From Albibacillus kandeliae (GTDB lineage Bacteria; Pseudomonadota; Alphaproteobacteria; Rhodobacterales; Rhodobacteraceae): a stretch of DNA of 64,000 bases. The position numbers and the translations under genes are program-made. The notes under the pieces were generated by a model, which was given only the letters and a program-made list of their open reading frames with translations, ran no database searches and was not told the DNA's origin. The stretch lies in assembly GCF_003116585.1 (NCBI RefSeq), contig NZ_QEHM01000004.1:310001-374000 (forward strand). The letters are read 5' to 3'. Of this stretch, positions 33,160 through 41,843 are shown in pieces; the first letter of the stretch is position 1; each line of letters begins with the position of its first letter.

Positions 33160-34395
33160 ATGACCTCGCCCGACTCCTTCCAAGCCCTATACCGGCGCGA
33201 GAACCGCCGCGTCTTTGCCACGCTGGTGCGGCTGCTCGGCGATTTCGATCTTGCCGAGGACGCCCTGCAGAGCGCCTTTCTCGCCGCCGCCGAGCGCTGG
33301 CCGCGCGACGGGGTTCCCGCCAACCCGGTGGGCTGGCTGGTGTCGGCCGGACGGTTTCGCGCCATCGACAGCCTGCGGCGCCAGCGGCGCATGACGCCCT
33401 GGACCGAGGCCGCAGAGGCCGCAGCCGAGATCCCCGACGATGCCCCGGCCTACGAGGACCAGGAGGCGGTCGAGGATGACCGGCTGCGCCTGATCTTCAC
33501 CTGCTGTCACCCGAGCCTTTCGGAAGAGGCCGCCATCGCGATGACCCTGCGCGAGATCTGCGGCCTCTCGACCGAGGCCATCGCACGGGCCTTCCTGATC
33601 GCGCCGACCACGCTGGCCCAGCGCATCGTGCGCGCCAAGTCCAAAATCCGCGATGCCCGCATCCCCTACGAGGTGCCCGACCGGGACGAACTGCCGGGGC
33701 GGTTCGACCGTGTGCTGCGGGTCATCTACCTTGTCTTCAACGAGGGCCATCTCGCCTCGCAGGGGAGCGACCTGCTGCGCCCCGACCTGACGGCCGAGGC
33801 GATCCGGCTGGCCCGCCTGCTGGCCGACCTGATGCCCGAGCCCGAGGGGCTGGGCCTGCTGGCGCTGCTCCTGCTGCAGGACTCCCGCCGCGATGCCCGC
33901 ACGCAGGAAAACGGCGACCTGATCCCGCTGGAACAGCAGGACCGCGCGCTCTGGGACCAGAGCGCCATTGCCGAGGGCGCGGCGCTGGTCCAGCGCGCGC
34001 TCCGGTCGCGGCGGTTCGGCACCTATACGCTGCAGGCGGCCATCGCCGCGGTCCATGCCGAGGCCCCCAGCGCTGGGGCGACCGACTGGGCTGAGATCGT
34101 CGGCCTCTATGACGCGCTCCTCAGGATCGAGCCTTCGCCGGTGATCGAGCTGAACCGCGCCGTCGCCCTCGCGATGCGTGATGGCCCCGACGCCGGGATC
34201 GCCCTGATCGAGCCGCTGCTCGCGCCGGACCTGCTTGGCGGCTACCACCTTGCCCATGCGGCCAAGGCTGATCTCGAACGGCGCGCCGGGCGCACCGGCC
34301 CGGCCCGGGCGGCCTACGAGACCGCGCTGGCACTGGCCCGGCAGGACTCCGAGCGGCGTTTCCTGACCGCCCGGCTGGCTGAAATCGGCGACTGA
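33160..34395 (+). CDS. ECF42-type RNA polymerase sigma factor with C-terminal TPR-like extension
   Basis: A 411-residue sigma factor, the same length as the copy at 15007-16242. Sigma region 2 is at residues 5-76 (LLGDFDLAEDALQSAFLAA, NPVGWLVSAGRFRAIDSLRRQ), region 4 at about 107-165 (MTLREICGLSTEAIARAFLIAPTTLAQRIVRAKSKI), then the long ECF42 extension with VIYLVFNEGHLAS near residues 187-199. It stands upstream of the YCII-SRPBCC-DoxX-VOC genes but before, not after, their predicted ECF42 promoter at 34416-34442. So it may need its own promoter in the 98-base gap at 33062-33159, where no TGTCGA-type element is seen. Confidence 0.92.
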   Translation: MTSPDSFQALYRRENRRVFATLVRLLGDFDLAEDALQSAFLAAAERWPRDGVPANPVGWLVSAGRFRAIDSLRRQRRMTPWTEAAEAAAEIPDDAPAYEDQEAVEDDRLRLIFTCCHPSLSEEAAIAMTLREICGLSTEAIARAFLIAPTTLAQRIVRAKSKIRDARIPYEVPDRDELPGRFDRVLRVIYLVFNEGHLASQGSDLLRPDLTAEAIRLARLLADLMPEPEGLGLLALLLLQDSRRDARTQENGDLIPLEQQDRALWDQSAIAEGAALVQRALRSRRFGTYTLQAAIAAVHAEAPSAGATDWAEIVGLYDALLRIEPSPVIELNRAVALAMRDGPDAGIALIEPLLAPDLLGGYHLAHAAKADLERRAGRTGPARAAYETALALARQDSERRFLTARLAEIGD

Positions 34396-34415
34396 CGAAA
34401 AAAATTTCGACGACC

Positions 34416-34442
34416 TGTCGAATCCGCCTCTCCCCGTTCGAC
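34416..34442 (+). promoter_or_regulatory. Predicted ECF42-type promoter of the YCII-SRPBCC-DoxX-VOC genes
   Basis: TGTCGA at 34416-34421 and CGAC at 34439-34442 are separated by 17 bases, and the YCII start follows 71 bases later. The pattern is identical in form to that at 14182-14208 before the other ECF42 cargo genes. This places transcription start between the sigma gene and its cargo. Confidence 0.65.
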
Positions 34443-34513
34443 TACTTATCGAGATGACCGACCGAACCGGCCCGCGCGCCCGCCCCGGTCCATCCGAAAA
34501 AGGGAGAAGAACG

Positions 34514-34861
34514 ATGAAATACCTTTGCCTGGTCTACCTCGACCGCGAGAACTGGAGCGCCTGCCCCGATCCGGTCTGCGCCGACTATGCGCAGCAGCTG
34601 GTGGACAGCCAGTCGCTGATCGCGGGCGAGGCGCTGCACCCGGTCGACACGGCGACCACGGTGCGCGTGCGCAACGGACAGACCCAGCTCTACGACGGGC
34701 CCTTCGCCGAGACCAAGGAACTGCTCGCCGGGTTCTACCTTGTCGAGGCCCGCGACCTGAACGAGGCGCTGCGCATCGCCGGCGGTATCCCTCCGGCCAA
34801 GTACGGCAGCATCGAGGTCCGGCCGATCCGCGAGCTCGACCTCGGCACCCCCGCGTCCTGA
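34514..34861 (+). CDS. YCII/DGPF-domain protein
   Basis: A 115-residue YCII-related protein with the hallmark YDGPFAETKELLAGFYLVEA near residues 57-76. The ATG at 34514 follows GGGAGAAG. It is the first gene behind the predicted ECF42 promoter. DGPF-domain genes almost always accompany ECF42 sigma factors; whether they are signal-sensing partners or effector enzymes is not known. The protein differs from the copy at 14645-15007 in most positions outside the motif, so this is not a recent duplication. Confidence 0.9.
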   Translation: MKYLCLVYLDRENWSACPDPVCADYAQQLVDSQSLIAGEALHPVDTATTVRVRNGQTQLYDGPFAETKELLAGFYLVEARDLNEALRIAGGIPPAKYGSIEVRPIRELDLGTPAS

Positions 34862-34897
34862 CGCGGCCATTCCCACATTCATCCAGGAGACAGGGCC

Positions 34898-35341
34898 ATG
34901 CCCAGCACCATTCGCCTTCACCGGGTCCTTTCGACCACGCCCGAGAAACTCTACCGCGCCTTCCTCGAAGCCGACGCGCTCGCCAAGTGGCTGCCGCCCG
35001 ACGGTTTCCTCTGCACCGTCCACAGCATGGACGCCAAGGAGGGCGGCAGCTTCCGCATGAGCTTCCGCAACTTCACCACCGGCGGCAGCCACGCCTTCGG
35101 CGGCACCTATGTGGAACTGATCCCCAACCAGAAGATCGTCTATACCGACGTCTTCGACGACCCGAACCTGCCCGGCGAGATGCGGGTGACCATCGAGATC
35201 AAGCCGGTCTCGGTCGGCACCGATGTCAGCATCGTGCAGGACGGCGTGCCCGACCTGATCCCCGCCGAGGCCTGCTATCTCGGCTGGCAGCAGTCGCTCG
35301 CCAATCTCGCCCGCGTGGTCGAGCCCGATATCCCGCAATGA
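34898..35341 (+). CDS. SRPBCC (AHSA1-like) protein
   Basis: A 147-residue protein of the SRPBCC/START-like superfamily, AHSA1-type. It shows the typical RVLSTTPEKLYRAFLEADALAKWLPPDGF opening, where the hydrophobic pocket begins, and GGTYVELIPNQKIVYTDVFDDP. These proteins bind small hydrophobic ligands; in ECF42 operons they are a recurrent cargo. ATG at 34898 behind AGGAGA, 36 bases after the YCII stop. Confidence 0.88.
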   Translation: MPSTIRLHRVLSTTPEKLYRAFLEADALAKWLPPDGFLCTVHSMDAKEGGSFRMSFRNFTTGGSHAFGGTYVELIPNQKIVYTDVFDDPNLPGEMRVTIEIKPVSVGTDVSIVQDGVPDLIPAEACYLGWQQSLANLARVVEPDIPQ

Positions 35342-35344
35342 TCC

Positions 35345-35367
35345 GGGCCCCGCGCCCCCGCGGGCCC
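35345..35367 (+). terminator. GC-rich hairpin between the SRPBCC and DoxX genes
   Basis: GGGCCCCGCG (35345-35354) can pair with CGCGGGCCC (35359-35367) with one bulged base. No T tract follows. It could be a partial terminator or processing site inside the operon. Confidence 0.3.
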
Positions 35368-35393
35368 ATTCCTCGCAGACAAGGTTTTCCGAC

Positions 35394-35816
35394 ATGTACA
35401 AGACCACCGCTCTCCTGATCGCCCGGTTGATCTTTGCCGGTCTGTTCGTCATGGCCGCGTCCTTCAAGTTCGCAGGCATGCAGACGACCGCCGATTACAT
35501 CGCCTCCGCAGGCTTCCCCGCGCCACTGTTCCTCGCCTGGGTCGCCGCCTTCTTCGAGGTCGGGCTGGCCCTCGCCTTCCTGACCGGCGCCTTCTTTTCC
35601 GAGGCCGCGCTGGCCGCCGGGGTCTACGTGATCTTCCTGGCTTTCGCCTTTCACGGCCCCGCACACTGGGAGGAGAACGAAGCCGAGTTCGGCTTCTTCA
35701 TCGACCACTTCACCTTCTTCGCCGGGCTGCTCTTTGCCGCCGTGCACGGCCCCGGCCGGGCGCTGGCCCTGCGCTGGAGCCTGCTGCCCCGGGCGGGCGC
35801 AGCCCCGGCCCTCTGA
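35394..35816 (+). CDS. DoxX-family membrane protein
   Basis: A 140-residue membrane protein of the DoxX family. It has four hydrophobic segments, with MYKTTALLIARLIFAGLFVMAASFKFAG at the start and AGFPAPLFLAWVAAFFEVGLALAFLTG in the middle. DoxX-like proteins accompany redox and detoxification systems, but their mechanism is unclear. It is the third gene behind the predicted ECF42 promoter. ATG at 35394, with AAGG upstream. Confidence 0.87.
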   Translation: MYKTTALLIARLIFAGLFVMAASFKFAGMQTTADYIASAGFPAPLFLAWVAAFFEVGLALAFLTGAFFSEAALAAGVYVIFLAFAFHGPAHWEENEAEFGFFIDHFTFFAGLLFAAVHGPGRALALRWSLLPRAGAAPAL

Positions 35817-35867
35817 CACCACGGGCGGCGACTGGCGCCGCCCGGACCCCCAACAGGAGTTTCCCCG

Positions 35868-36290
35868 ATGGAACCGACGATCTACCTCATCTTCAACGGC
35901 AACTGCCTCGAAGCCATGCGCTTCTACGAAACGACGCTGGGCGGCGAGATCACCGGCATTTACCGCAACGCGGATGCCCCGACGCCGGAGGCCCGGATGC
36001 CCGGCGGGGACGACCTTGTCATGAACATGGCGATGCGGCTGGGCAGTGCGCTGGTCATGGCCTCGGACTCCCCCGCCGAGTGGTATTCCAAACCGCAGGG
36101 CTTCTCGATCTCGCTGTCGCCGGAAACGCCCGAGGAGTTCGACCGGCTCTTCGCGGCCTTCTCCGAACGGGCGCAGGTGGTGACCATGCCCCCGGGCGAG
36201 ACCTTCTGGGCCGAGCGCTTTGCCATGCTGACCGACCGTTTCGGAACGCCGTGGATGCTGAACTACGCGGGCAACAAGGCCACGTCCTGA
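35868..36290 (+). CDS. VOC-family (glyoxalase/PhnB-like) protein
   Basis: A 140-residue VOC-superfamily protein of the PhnB-like type. The two beta-alpha-beta modules are visible (IYLIFNGNCLEAMRFYETTLGG at residues 4-25; GFSISLSPETPEEFDRLFAAFSERAQV in the second half; DRFGTPWMLNYAG at the end). Whether the metal ligands are all present cannot be judged by eye. It is the last gene of the second ECF42 module and is followed by a strong terminator. Confidence 0.88.
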   Translation: MEPTIYLIFNGNCLEAMRFYETTLGGEITGIYRNADAPTPEARMPGGDDLVMNMAMRLGSALVMASDSPAEWYSKPQGFSISLSPETPEEFDRLFAAFSERAQVVTMPPGETFWAERFAMLTDRFGTPWMLNYAGNKATS

Positions 36291-36317
36291 CCCCCGGCCC
36301 GGTCCCGAATGGCCGAT

Positions 36318-36354
36318 GTGCCCCCGCGTCCCGCGCGGGGGCACAAGGTTTTCC
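36318..36354 (+). terminator. Intrinsic terminator after the second ECF42 module
   Basis: GTGCCCCCGCG (36318-36328) and CGCGGGGGCAC (36334-36344) form a perfect 11-base stem with a 5-base loop, followed by AAGGTTTTCC. It separates the VOC gene from the GMC oxidoreductase gene. Confidence 0.75.
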
Positions 36355-36422
36355 TAGACCCGTGAACCGAATGCCTGTTCACTTTCCCTGTGAAGACGGG
36401 AGACTTCGCACGGGAGGATAGC

Positions 36423-38057
36423 ATGACGTTCGACTACGTGATCGTAGGCGGCGGGTCCGCCGGTTCCACGCTGGCAGCGCGCCTGAGCGAGGATCCGAAG
36501 ACCACGGTCTGCCTGTTGGAAGCCGGGGGGAACGGCGACCACATCCTGATACGGGCCCCCGCCGGGGTGGTGGGGATGCTGCCCGGATACGGCAAGATCT
36601 CGAACTGGGCCTACAACACGGTGCCCCAGCCCGGCCTGAACGGGCGACGGGGCTACCAGCCGCGCGGCAAGGCCCTCGGTGGGTCCAGCGCGATCAATGC
36701 CATGCTCTACATCCGGGGCCACCGGTCGGATTACGACGGCTGGGCCGACGCGGGCTGCGACGGCTGGTCGTGGGAGGAATGCCTCCCCTACTTCCGCCGC
36801 GCCGAGAACAACGAACTCGGCGCCGATGCCTTCCACGGGGACAGCGGCCCGCTGCAGGTATCGCAGCAGAAGGCCCCGCGCCCGATCTCGCGGGCCTTCG
36901 TGCAGGCGGCGACCGAATGCCAGCACCGCGAGGTGGCGGACTTCAACACCGGCGAGAACGAGGGAGTCGGCCTCTACCAGGTGACCCAGTTCCACGATGG
37001 CGCCCGCAACGGCGAAAGGTGCTCGACCGCCGCGGCCTACCTGCACCCCATTCGCGCCGCCCGCCCGAACCTGACCATCCTGACCGGCGCCCATGCCACC
37101 CGCGTCTTGACCGAGGGCAAGCGCGCCACCGGGGTCGCCTATCGCCGGGGCCGCAAGCAGGAGCAGGTCATGGCCGCGAAGGAGGTGATCCTCTGCGGCG
37201 GCGCCTTCAACTCGCCGCAGCTCCTGCAGCTCTCGGGCATCGGCGCGGCGGACGATCTCAGGCTGCACGGCATCGAGGTGGTCCACGACCTGCCCGGCGT
37301 GGGCAAGAACCTGCAGGACCACCTCGACTTCATCCTCGCCTACAAGTCGAAGGACACCGACAACTTCGGCATCGGTCTCGCGGGCACCATCGGACTGACC
37401 AAACATATCCTGCAGTGGCGCCGGGACGGGAACTCGATGATCTCCACCCCGTTCGCCGAGGGCGCCGGTTTTCTCAAGACCGATCCCGGCCTCGACCGGC
37501 CCGACGTACAGCTGCATTTTGTGATCTCCATCGTCGACGATCACGCCCGCAAGCTGCACCTCGGCTACGGCTTCTCCTGCCATGTCTGCGCCCTGCGCCC
37601 CTACAGCCGGGGCGAGGTCTTTCTCGAAAGCGCCGATCCGATGGCGGCGCCGGGGATCGACCCCAGGTTCCTCTCCGATCCGCGTGACCTCCAGACCACC
37701 ATCAAGGGCGCGAAGATGACCCGCGAGATCCTGCAGGCACCGGCGCTGAAATCTTACCGCGACAAGGAACTCTTCGGCGTCACCGATGGCATGAGCGATG
37801 CGGACTGGGAGGGTCATATCCGGGCCCGGGCCGACACGATCTACCACCCGGTCGGCACCTGCAAGATGGGCACCGACGACATGGCGGTGGTCGATCCCCA
37901 GCTCCGCGTGCACGGCATGGAGGGCCTGCGCGTCGTGGACGCCTCGATCATGCCCCGGCTGATCGGCGGCAACACCAACGCCCCCACCATCATGATCGGC
38001 GAGCGCGCGGCAGACTTCATCCGGGGCCGCAAGGCGGAGGCCGTGGCCGCAGAATAG
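36423..38057 (+). CDS. GMC-family FAD-dependent oxidoreductase (choline dehydrogenase-like)
   Basis: A 544-residue GMC oxidoreductase that oxidises an alcohol with FAD. The dinucleotide-binding GGGSAGS is at residues 8-14, the GMC signature GKALGGSSAINAMLYIRG is near 83-100, and the catalytic histidine is His475 in YHPVGTCKMG with an NTNAPTIMIGE tail. Choline dehydrogenase, polyethylene glycol dehydrogenase and other alcohol dehydrogenases share this layout, so the substrate is open. The ATG at 36423 follows GGGAGGAT. It is flanked by a terminator upstream and a long spacer downstream, so it is probably transcribed alone. Confidence 0.92.
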   Translation: MTFDYVIVGGGSAGSTLAARLSEDPKTTVCLLEAGGNGDHILIRAPAGVVGMLPGYGKISNWAYNTVPQPGLNGRRGYQPRGKALGGSSAINAMLYIRGHRSDYDGWADAGCDGWSWEECLPYFRRAENNELGADAFHGDSGPLQVSQQKAPRPISRAFVQAATECQHREVADFNTGENEGVGLYQVTQFHDGARNGERCSTAAAYLHPIRAARPNLTILTGAHATRVLTEGKRATGVAYRRGRKQEQVMAAKEVILCGGAFNSPQLLQLSGIGAADDLRLHGIEVVHDLPGVGKNLQDHLDFILAYKSKDTDNFGIGLAGTIGLTKHILQWRRDGNSMISTPFAEGAGFLKTDPGLDRPDVQLHFVISIVDDHARKLHLGYGFSCHVCALRPYSRGEVFLESADPMAAPGIDPRFLSDPRDLQTTIKGAKMTREILQAPALKSYRDKELFGVTDGMSDADWEGHIRARADTIYHPVGTCKMGTDDMAVVDPQLRVHGMEGLRVVDASIMPRLIGGNTNAPTIMIGERAADFIRGRKAEAVAAE

Positions 38058-38420
38058 CACGCCAAAGCCCCATGCAAGTGGCGGGCATACTCGCCCCTTG
38101 CGGGTATCGCTCCGTTGACGCCGGGCGTCGGCAGGTCGCCCTCTCTGCGCCCGTCCGCAGGGCCGAAGCCGCCCAATCCGTCTTTCAGATCATATCATCT
38201 GTTGCGCGGCAGTGTCCCTGCCGTGCATCCTGCTGGGAGTCGCACCGCGCCGCGCGCCCGACGTCCTGAGACCCGCACCCGCCCAACCCTCTCAACTTGT
38301 GGTTGGCCCGGTCCGGCACCGGGCGCCCGGCACCGCGCATAAGGGAGCGACGCCGAAACGCCACCGATTGAACGACACGATTATCCGAACCCACGCCCTA
38401 TTTGATCAAGGATTTCGAGC
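38058..38420. other. 363-base gene-free spacer with several inverted repeats
   Basis: I find no gene here. It contains hairpin-capable sequences: CGGCAG-TGTCC-CTGCCG at 38207-38223, CCAACC-N12-GGTTGG at 38283-38306 and the palindrome CCGGGCGCCCGG at 38319-38330, flanked by two CCGGCACCG copies. The first could terminate the GMC transcript and the others may structure the leader of the outer-membrane gene. No known RNA family was recognised. Confidence 0.4.
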
Positions 38421-39581
38421 ATGAGACGTTTCATCTGCCTTGCCGCGTCGCTCACCCTCCAGGCCAGCGTGGCCCTGGCACAGGACGCGCCTGCCGAGGC
38501 GGAGAACCCGGTCGCCAAGCGGCACTACACCTTTCACGAGCTGTTCTTCGACGAGCAGGACGGCAAGCTCGACGTCTCGAACTACCTCGCCAAGGGCGGG
38601 CTGGTCCCGATCCCGATCATCATTACCGAACCCGCCGTCGATCAGGGCCTGGGCTTTGTCGCCCAGTTCATCTCGTGGCCCGATGGCACCAAGGACACCC
38701 TGACCCGCCGGATGCTGGGCGGGGCCAGAACCGGAAACGGCTCCTACGGTTATGGCTATTTCCAGTCGGGCACCGTGCTGGACGGTCGGCTGAACTACAA
38801 GTTCGGCCTCGGACAGGGAGAGCTGACCATCGCGGCCTATCCCGGCGGGCTGGCGATACCGGTCGAATACACCACGACCTTCGACTACGGTGTGTTCGGC
38901 TCCGTGCTGTGGGAGCTGCCGGATTCGCGGTTCTCCATCGGCCCCCTGATCGACATCCGCAAGACCGAGACCCGGCTGTCCCTGCCCGCCTCCCTGCCCG
39001 TGATCGCGCCCGACCTGACGCGGACGCTGAAGACCGCCGCGCTTGGCATCGGGCTGCATTTCGACAACCGCGACAACCCGCTGACCCCGACCAAGGGCGC
39101 GAACGTCTACCTCAACGCCAAGTTCAACGATGGCACCTTCGGCAGCGACCGGGATTTCCAGGTCTACGACCTCGAGGGCTACTACTTCAGCAGCTTCGCC
39201 CCCCGCTGGCGCTATGGCGCGCGGCTCGCGGTCAATGCCGTTCGCGGCGACACGCCCTTCAACGTGATGCCCGCCATCGACACCCGTGGCGTGCCATCGA
39301 ACCGCTACCAGGGCGAGACGATCCTGAACACCGAGTTCGAGGTCACGCGCGAGTTGGGCGACCGCTGGAGCGTCCTCGGCTTTGTCGCGGCGGGCCGGGC
39401 AGACGCGGGCGATTCCCGTTTCTTCAAGGATTCCGGGTTCATCTACTCTGGCGGCGCCGGCCTGCGCTACCGCATCGCCCGCAAACTCGGCCTCGATGCG
39501 GGCATGGACGTCGCCATCGGCCCGGAAGACACCATCGTCTACTTCCAGTTCGGCCACGCCTGGTCGCGCGGTATGGATTGA
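38421..39581 (+). CDS. BamA/TamA-like (surface antigen D15) outer-membrane beta-barrel protein
   Basis: A 386-residue protein with a signal peptide (about residues 1-20, MRRFICLAASLTLQASVALA) and a beta-barrel-type C-terminal half resembling the bacterial surface antigen (D15) domain: GIGLHFDNRDNPLTPTKGANVYL near residue 208-230 and the RGVPSNRYQGETILNTEFEVTREL region near 290-313, the conserved lid-strand motif. No POTRA domains are visible, so this is a barrel-only D15 relative, not BamA itself. The last residue is Asp rather than the aromatic usual for barrel ends. AAGGAT precedes the ATG. Function unknown. Confidence 0.8.
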   Translation: MRRFICLAASLTLQASVALAQDAPAEAENPVAKRHYTFHELFFDEQDGKLDVSNYLAKGGLVPIPIIITEPAVDQGLGFVAQFISWPDGTKDTLTRRMLGGARTGNGSYGYGYFQSGTVLDGRLNYKFGLGQGELTIAAYPGGLAIPVEYTTTFDYGVFGSVLWELPDSRFSIGPLIDIRKTETRLSLPASLPVIAPDLTRTLKTAALGIGLHFDNRDNPLTPTKGANVYLNAKFNDGTFGSDRDFQVYDLEGYYFSSFAPRWRYGARLAVNAVRGDTPFNVMPAIDTRGVPSNRYQGETILNTEFEVTRELGDRWSVLGFVAAGRADAGDSRFFKDSGFIYSGGAGLRYRIARKLGLDAGMDVAIGPEDTIVYFQFGHAWSRGMD

Positions 39582-39600
39582 CGGCCGGGCGCAGCGCGGA

Positions 39601-40581
39601 TCAGGTGTGCCCCGCGACGGCGTGCGGAACATAGGGCGCCTCCAGCGCAGCGGTTTCATCCGCGGTCAGGGAAATCGAGAGTGCCTTCACGGCAGCGTCC
39701 AGATGCCCTGTCGTGCGGGCGCCGATGATGGGCGCCGACACCACGTTCCTCGACAGGACCCAGGCGAGGGCAATCTCGGCCCGGCTGACACCGCGGGCCC
39801 GGGCCACCTGCCCGACCGCGTCGATCACTCTGCGGTCGGCGTCGATGGTCGCATCGTAGAGCCGCTTTGCCGCCATGTCGGACTCCTGCCGGGCGCTGGT
39901 CTCGCGCCAGTCCCGGGCCAGACGCCCCCGCGCGACGGGGCTCCACGGGATCACGCCAATGCCCTGATCCGCGCAGTAAGGCAGCATCTCGCGCTCTTCC
40001 TCGCGGTAGAGGAGGTTCAGGTGCGGCTGCATCGAGGTGAACCGCGTCCAGCCATTGAGGGATGCAACCTGCTGTGCCTTGGCGAATTGCCACGTGAACA
40101 TCGAGGACGCCCCGATGTAACGGGCCTTGCCCGCCTTCACCACGTCGTGCAGCGCCTCCATCGTCTCTTCGATCGGCGTCTCGTAGTCCCAGCGATGAAC
40201 CTGGTAGAGATCGACGTAATCGGTGCCCAGACGCGCGAGGCTGTCGTCGATGGCCTGCAGGATCGCCTTGCGCGACAGCCCTGCACCGCCCGGTCCGGGC
40301 CGCATCCGGTGATAGACCTTTGTCGCAATGACGACCTCGTCGCGCTGCGCGAAATCGCGGATGGCGCGGCCGAGGATCTCTTCCGACTGGCCCAGCGAAT
40401 AGGAATTCGCCGTGTCGAAAAAGGTGATGCCCTGCTCCAGAGCCGAACGGATCACCGCCCGGCTGTCTTCCTCGCCCATGGTCCATGCATGGGGGCCCCG
40501 CTCGGGGGCCCCGAAACTCATGCATCCGAGGCACAGGCGCGAGATTTGCAGCCCGCTCTGCCCAAGTCTGGTGCGGTTCAT
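39601..40581 (-). CDS. Aldo/keto reductase
   Basis: A 326-residue NADP-dependent aldo/keto reductase. The catalytic tetrad is Asp56 (FFDTANSY), Tyr61, Lys88 (VIATKVY) and His129 (DLYQVHRWD); the cofactor segment PIIGARTTGHLDAAV is near the end. The ATG at 40581 overlaps the M20 hydrolase stop by four bases, making it the last gene of the betaine-type importer operon (45121 to 39601). It would reduce an aldehyde or ketone formed in that pathway, or act in the opposite direction. Confidence 0.9.
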   Translation of the reverse strand: MNRTRLGQSGLQISRLCLGCMSFGAPERGPHAWTMGEEDSRAVIRSALEQGITFFDTANSYSLGQSEEILGRAIRDFAQRDEVVIATKVYHRMRPGPGGAGLSRKAILQAIDDSLARLGTDYVDLYQVHRWDYETPIEETMEALHDVVKAGKARYIGASSMFTWQFAKAQQVASLNGWTRFTSMQPHLNLLYREEEREMLPYCADQGIGVIPWSPVARGRLARDWRETSARQESDMAAKRLYDATIDADRRVIDAVGQVARARGVSRAEIALAWVLSRNVVSAPIIGARTTGHLDAAVKALSISLTADETAALEAPYVPHAVAGHT

Positions 40582-41768
40582 GCGGGCGCGGGGGCGTTCA
40601 ACACCTGATCCACCAGACGGCACCAGTAGTCGATCCCGTAGGACACGGTATCGTCGCTGAAATCGTAGCCCGGATTGTGCAACTGCGCGGTGTCACCGTT
40701 GCCGATCATGATCATCGCGCCCGGCCGTTCGTTCAGCATGAACGAGAAATCCTCGGCGCCGAGCTTGGGAGTCGCATCGGTCTCGACCCCCTCGGCGCCC
40801 GCGATCTGCCGGGCAACCGAGATCGCCACGTCCGTCTGGGCGGCGGCGTTGAAGGTGATCGGATAACCGTGCCGGATATCGACCCGAGCACTGCCGCCAT
40901 GCATCTCGGCGATGGACCGGGCGTAGCTGCCAAGCCTGTCGATCGCGTCCTGCAGGGCGACGGGGTCGAACGCACGGATGGTGCCCTTGAGCGCGACCTC
41001 GGCGGGAATGACGTTGTGCGACACGGGTGTGCTCAGACTGGTGATCGAGACCACGATGGGATGCAGCGGATCGGTCGAGCGTGACACGATGGTCTGCGTG
41101 GCCTGAATCAGCGCGGCGGTCATGATCACCGGGTCGATGGCCTTGTTCGGCTGGGCCGCGTGACCGCCCTGCCCCACCATCGCGATGTCGAACTCGGCAG
41201 TCCCGGCCATCATGGCGCCCGGCCTGATCGAGAACTGACCGATGGGCACACCGGGTTCGTTGTGCATGCCATAGACGTAATCGATGCCAAAGCGCTCGAT
41301 CATGCCCTCCTGCACCATCACCCGCCCGCCGCCGCCGTTTTCCTCGGCGGGCTGGAAGATGACAGCAACCGTTCCGGCAAAGTCGCGGCTGGCCGCCAGT
41401 GCCTTCGCCGCACCGAGCAGCATCGCCATGTGCCCGTCATGGCCGCAGGCGTGCATCTTGCCGGATTCGGTCGATTGCCAGTCCTTGCCGCTCGCCTCGA
41501 GGATCGGCAGCGCATCCATGTCGCTGCGCAGGCCGATGGTCCGGCCCGGGCCCCGCCGTCCGTGGATCAGCGCGACGATCCCGGTCCGGGCGATCCCCTC
41601 GACGATCTCGTCACAGCCGAACTCGCGCAGCCGCGCGGCGACGAAGGCGGCGGTGTTCGGCAGGTCGAACCCCAGCTCGGGGGTCTTGTGCAGATGGCGG
41701 CGCCAGCCGATGGCCTCGGCGCTCAGATCGTTGGGACGGGACTGCGTCAGTCCTTGCGGCGATGTCAT
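40578..41768 (-). CDS. M20-family amidohydrolase (hippurate hydrolase-like)
   Basis: A 396-residue metallohydrolase of the M20/ArgE-hippurate hydrolase group. Metal-binding and catalytic segments are RSDMDALP (81-88), MHACGHDGH (105-113; Cys108, His110) and FQPAEENGGGG (138-148; Glu142/Glu143), and the dimerisation lid VGQGGHAAQPNKAIDP is present. It cleaves an N-acyl or amide bond. It is directly behind the ProX-like binding-protein gene after a hairpin, so the compound imported is likely its substrate or precursor. No signal peptide. Confidence 0.91.
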   Translation of the reverse strand: MTSPQGLTQSRPNDLSAEAIGWRRHLHKTPELGFDLPNTAAFVAARLREFGCDEIVEGIARTGIVALIHGRRGPGRTIGLRSDMDALPILEASGKDWQSTESGKMHACGHDGHMAMLLGAAKALAASRDFAGTVAVIFQPAEENGGGGRVMVQEGMIERFGIDYVYGMHNEPGVPIGQFSIRPGAMMAGTAEFDIAMVGQGGHAAQPNKAIDPVIMTAALIQATQTIVSRSTDPLHPIVVSITSLSTPVSHNVIPAEVALKGTIRAFDPVALQDAIDRLGSYARSIAEMHGGSARVDIRHGYPITFNAAAQTDVAISVARQIAGAEGVETDATPKLGAEDFSFMLNERPGAMIMIGNGDTAQLHNPGYDFSDDTVSYGIDYWCRLVDQVLNAPAPA

Positions 41769-41805
41769 CTCGGTGCTCCGGGGCAGTGTGTCTTGGGTTT
41801 GGGGA

Positions 41806-41829
41806 TGGCCCGCCCGAGGGGGCGGGCCA
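41806..41829 (-). terminator. Hairpin between the ProX-like and M20 hydrolase genes
   Basis: TGGCCCGCCC (41806-41815) pairs perfectly with GGGCGGGCCA (41820-41829) over a 4-base loop. It lies just after the binding-protein stop on the minus strand; no T tract follows, so partial termination or 3'-end protection is more likely than full termination. Confidence 0.5.
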
Positions 41830-41843
41830 ATGGGTCTGATGGC

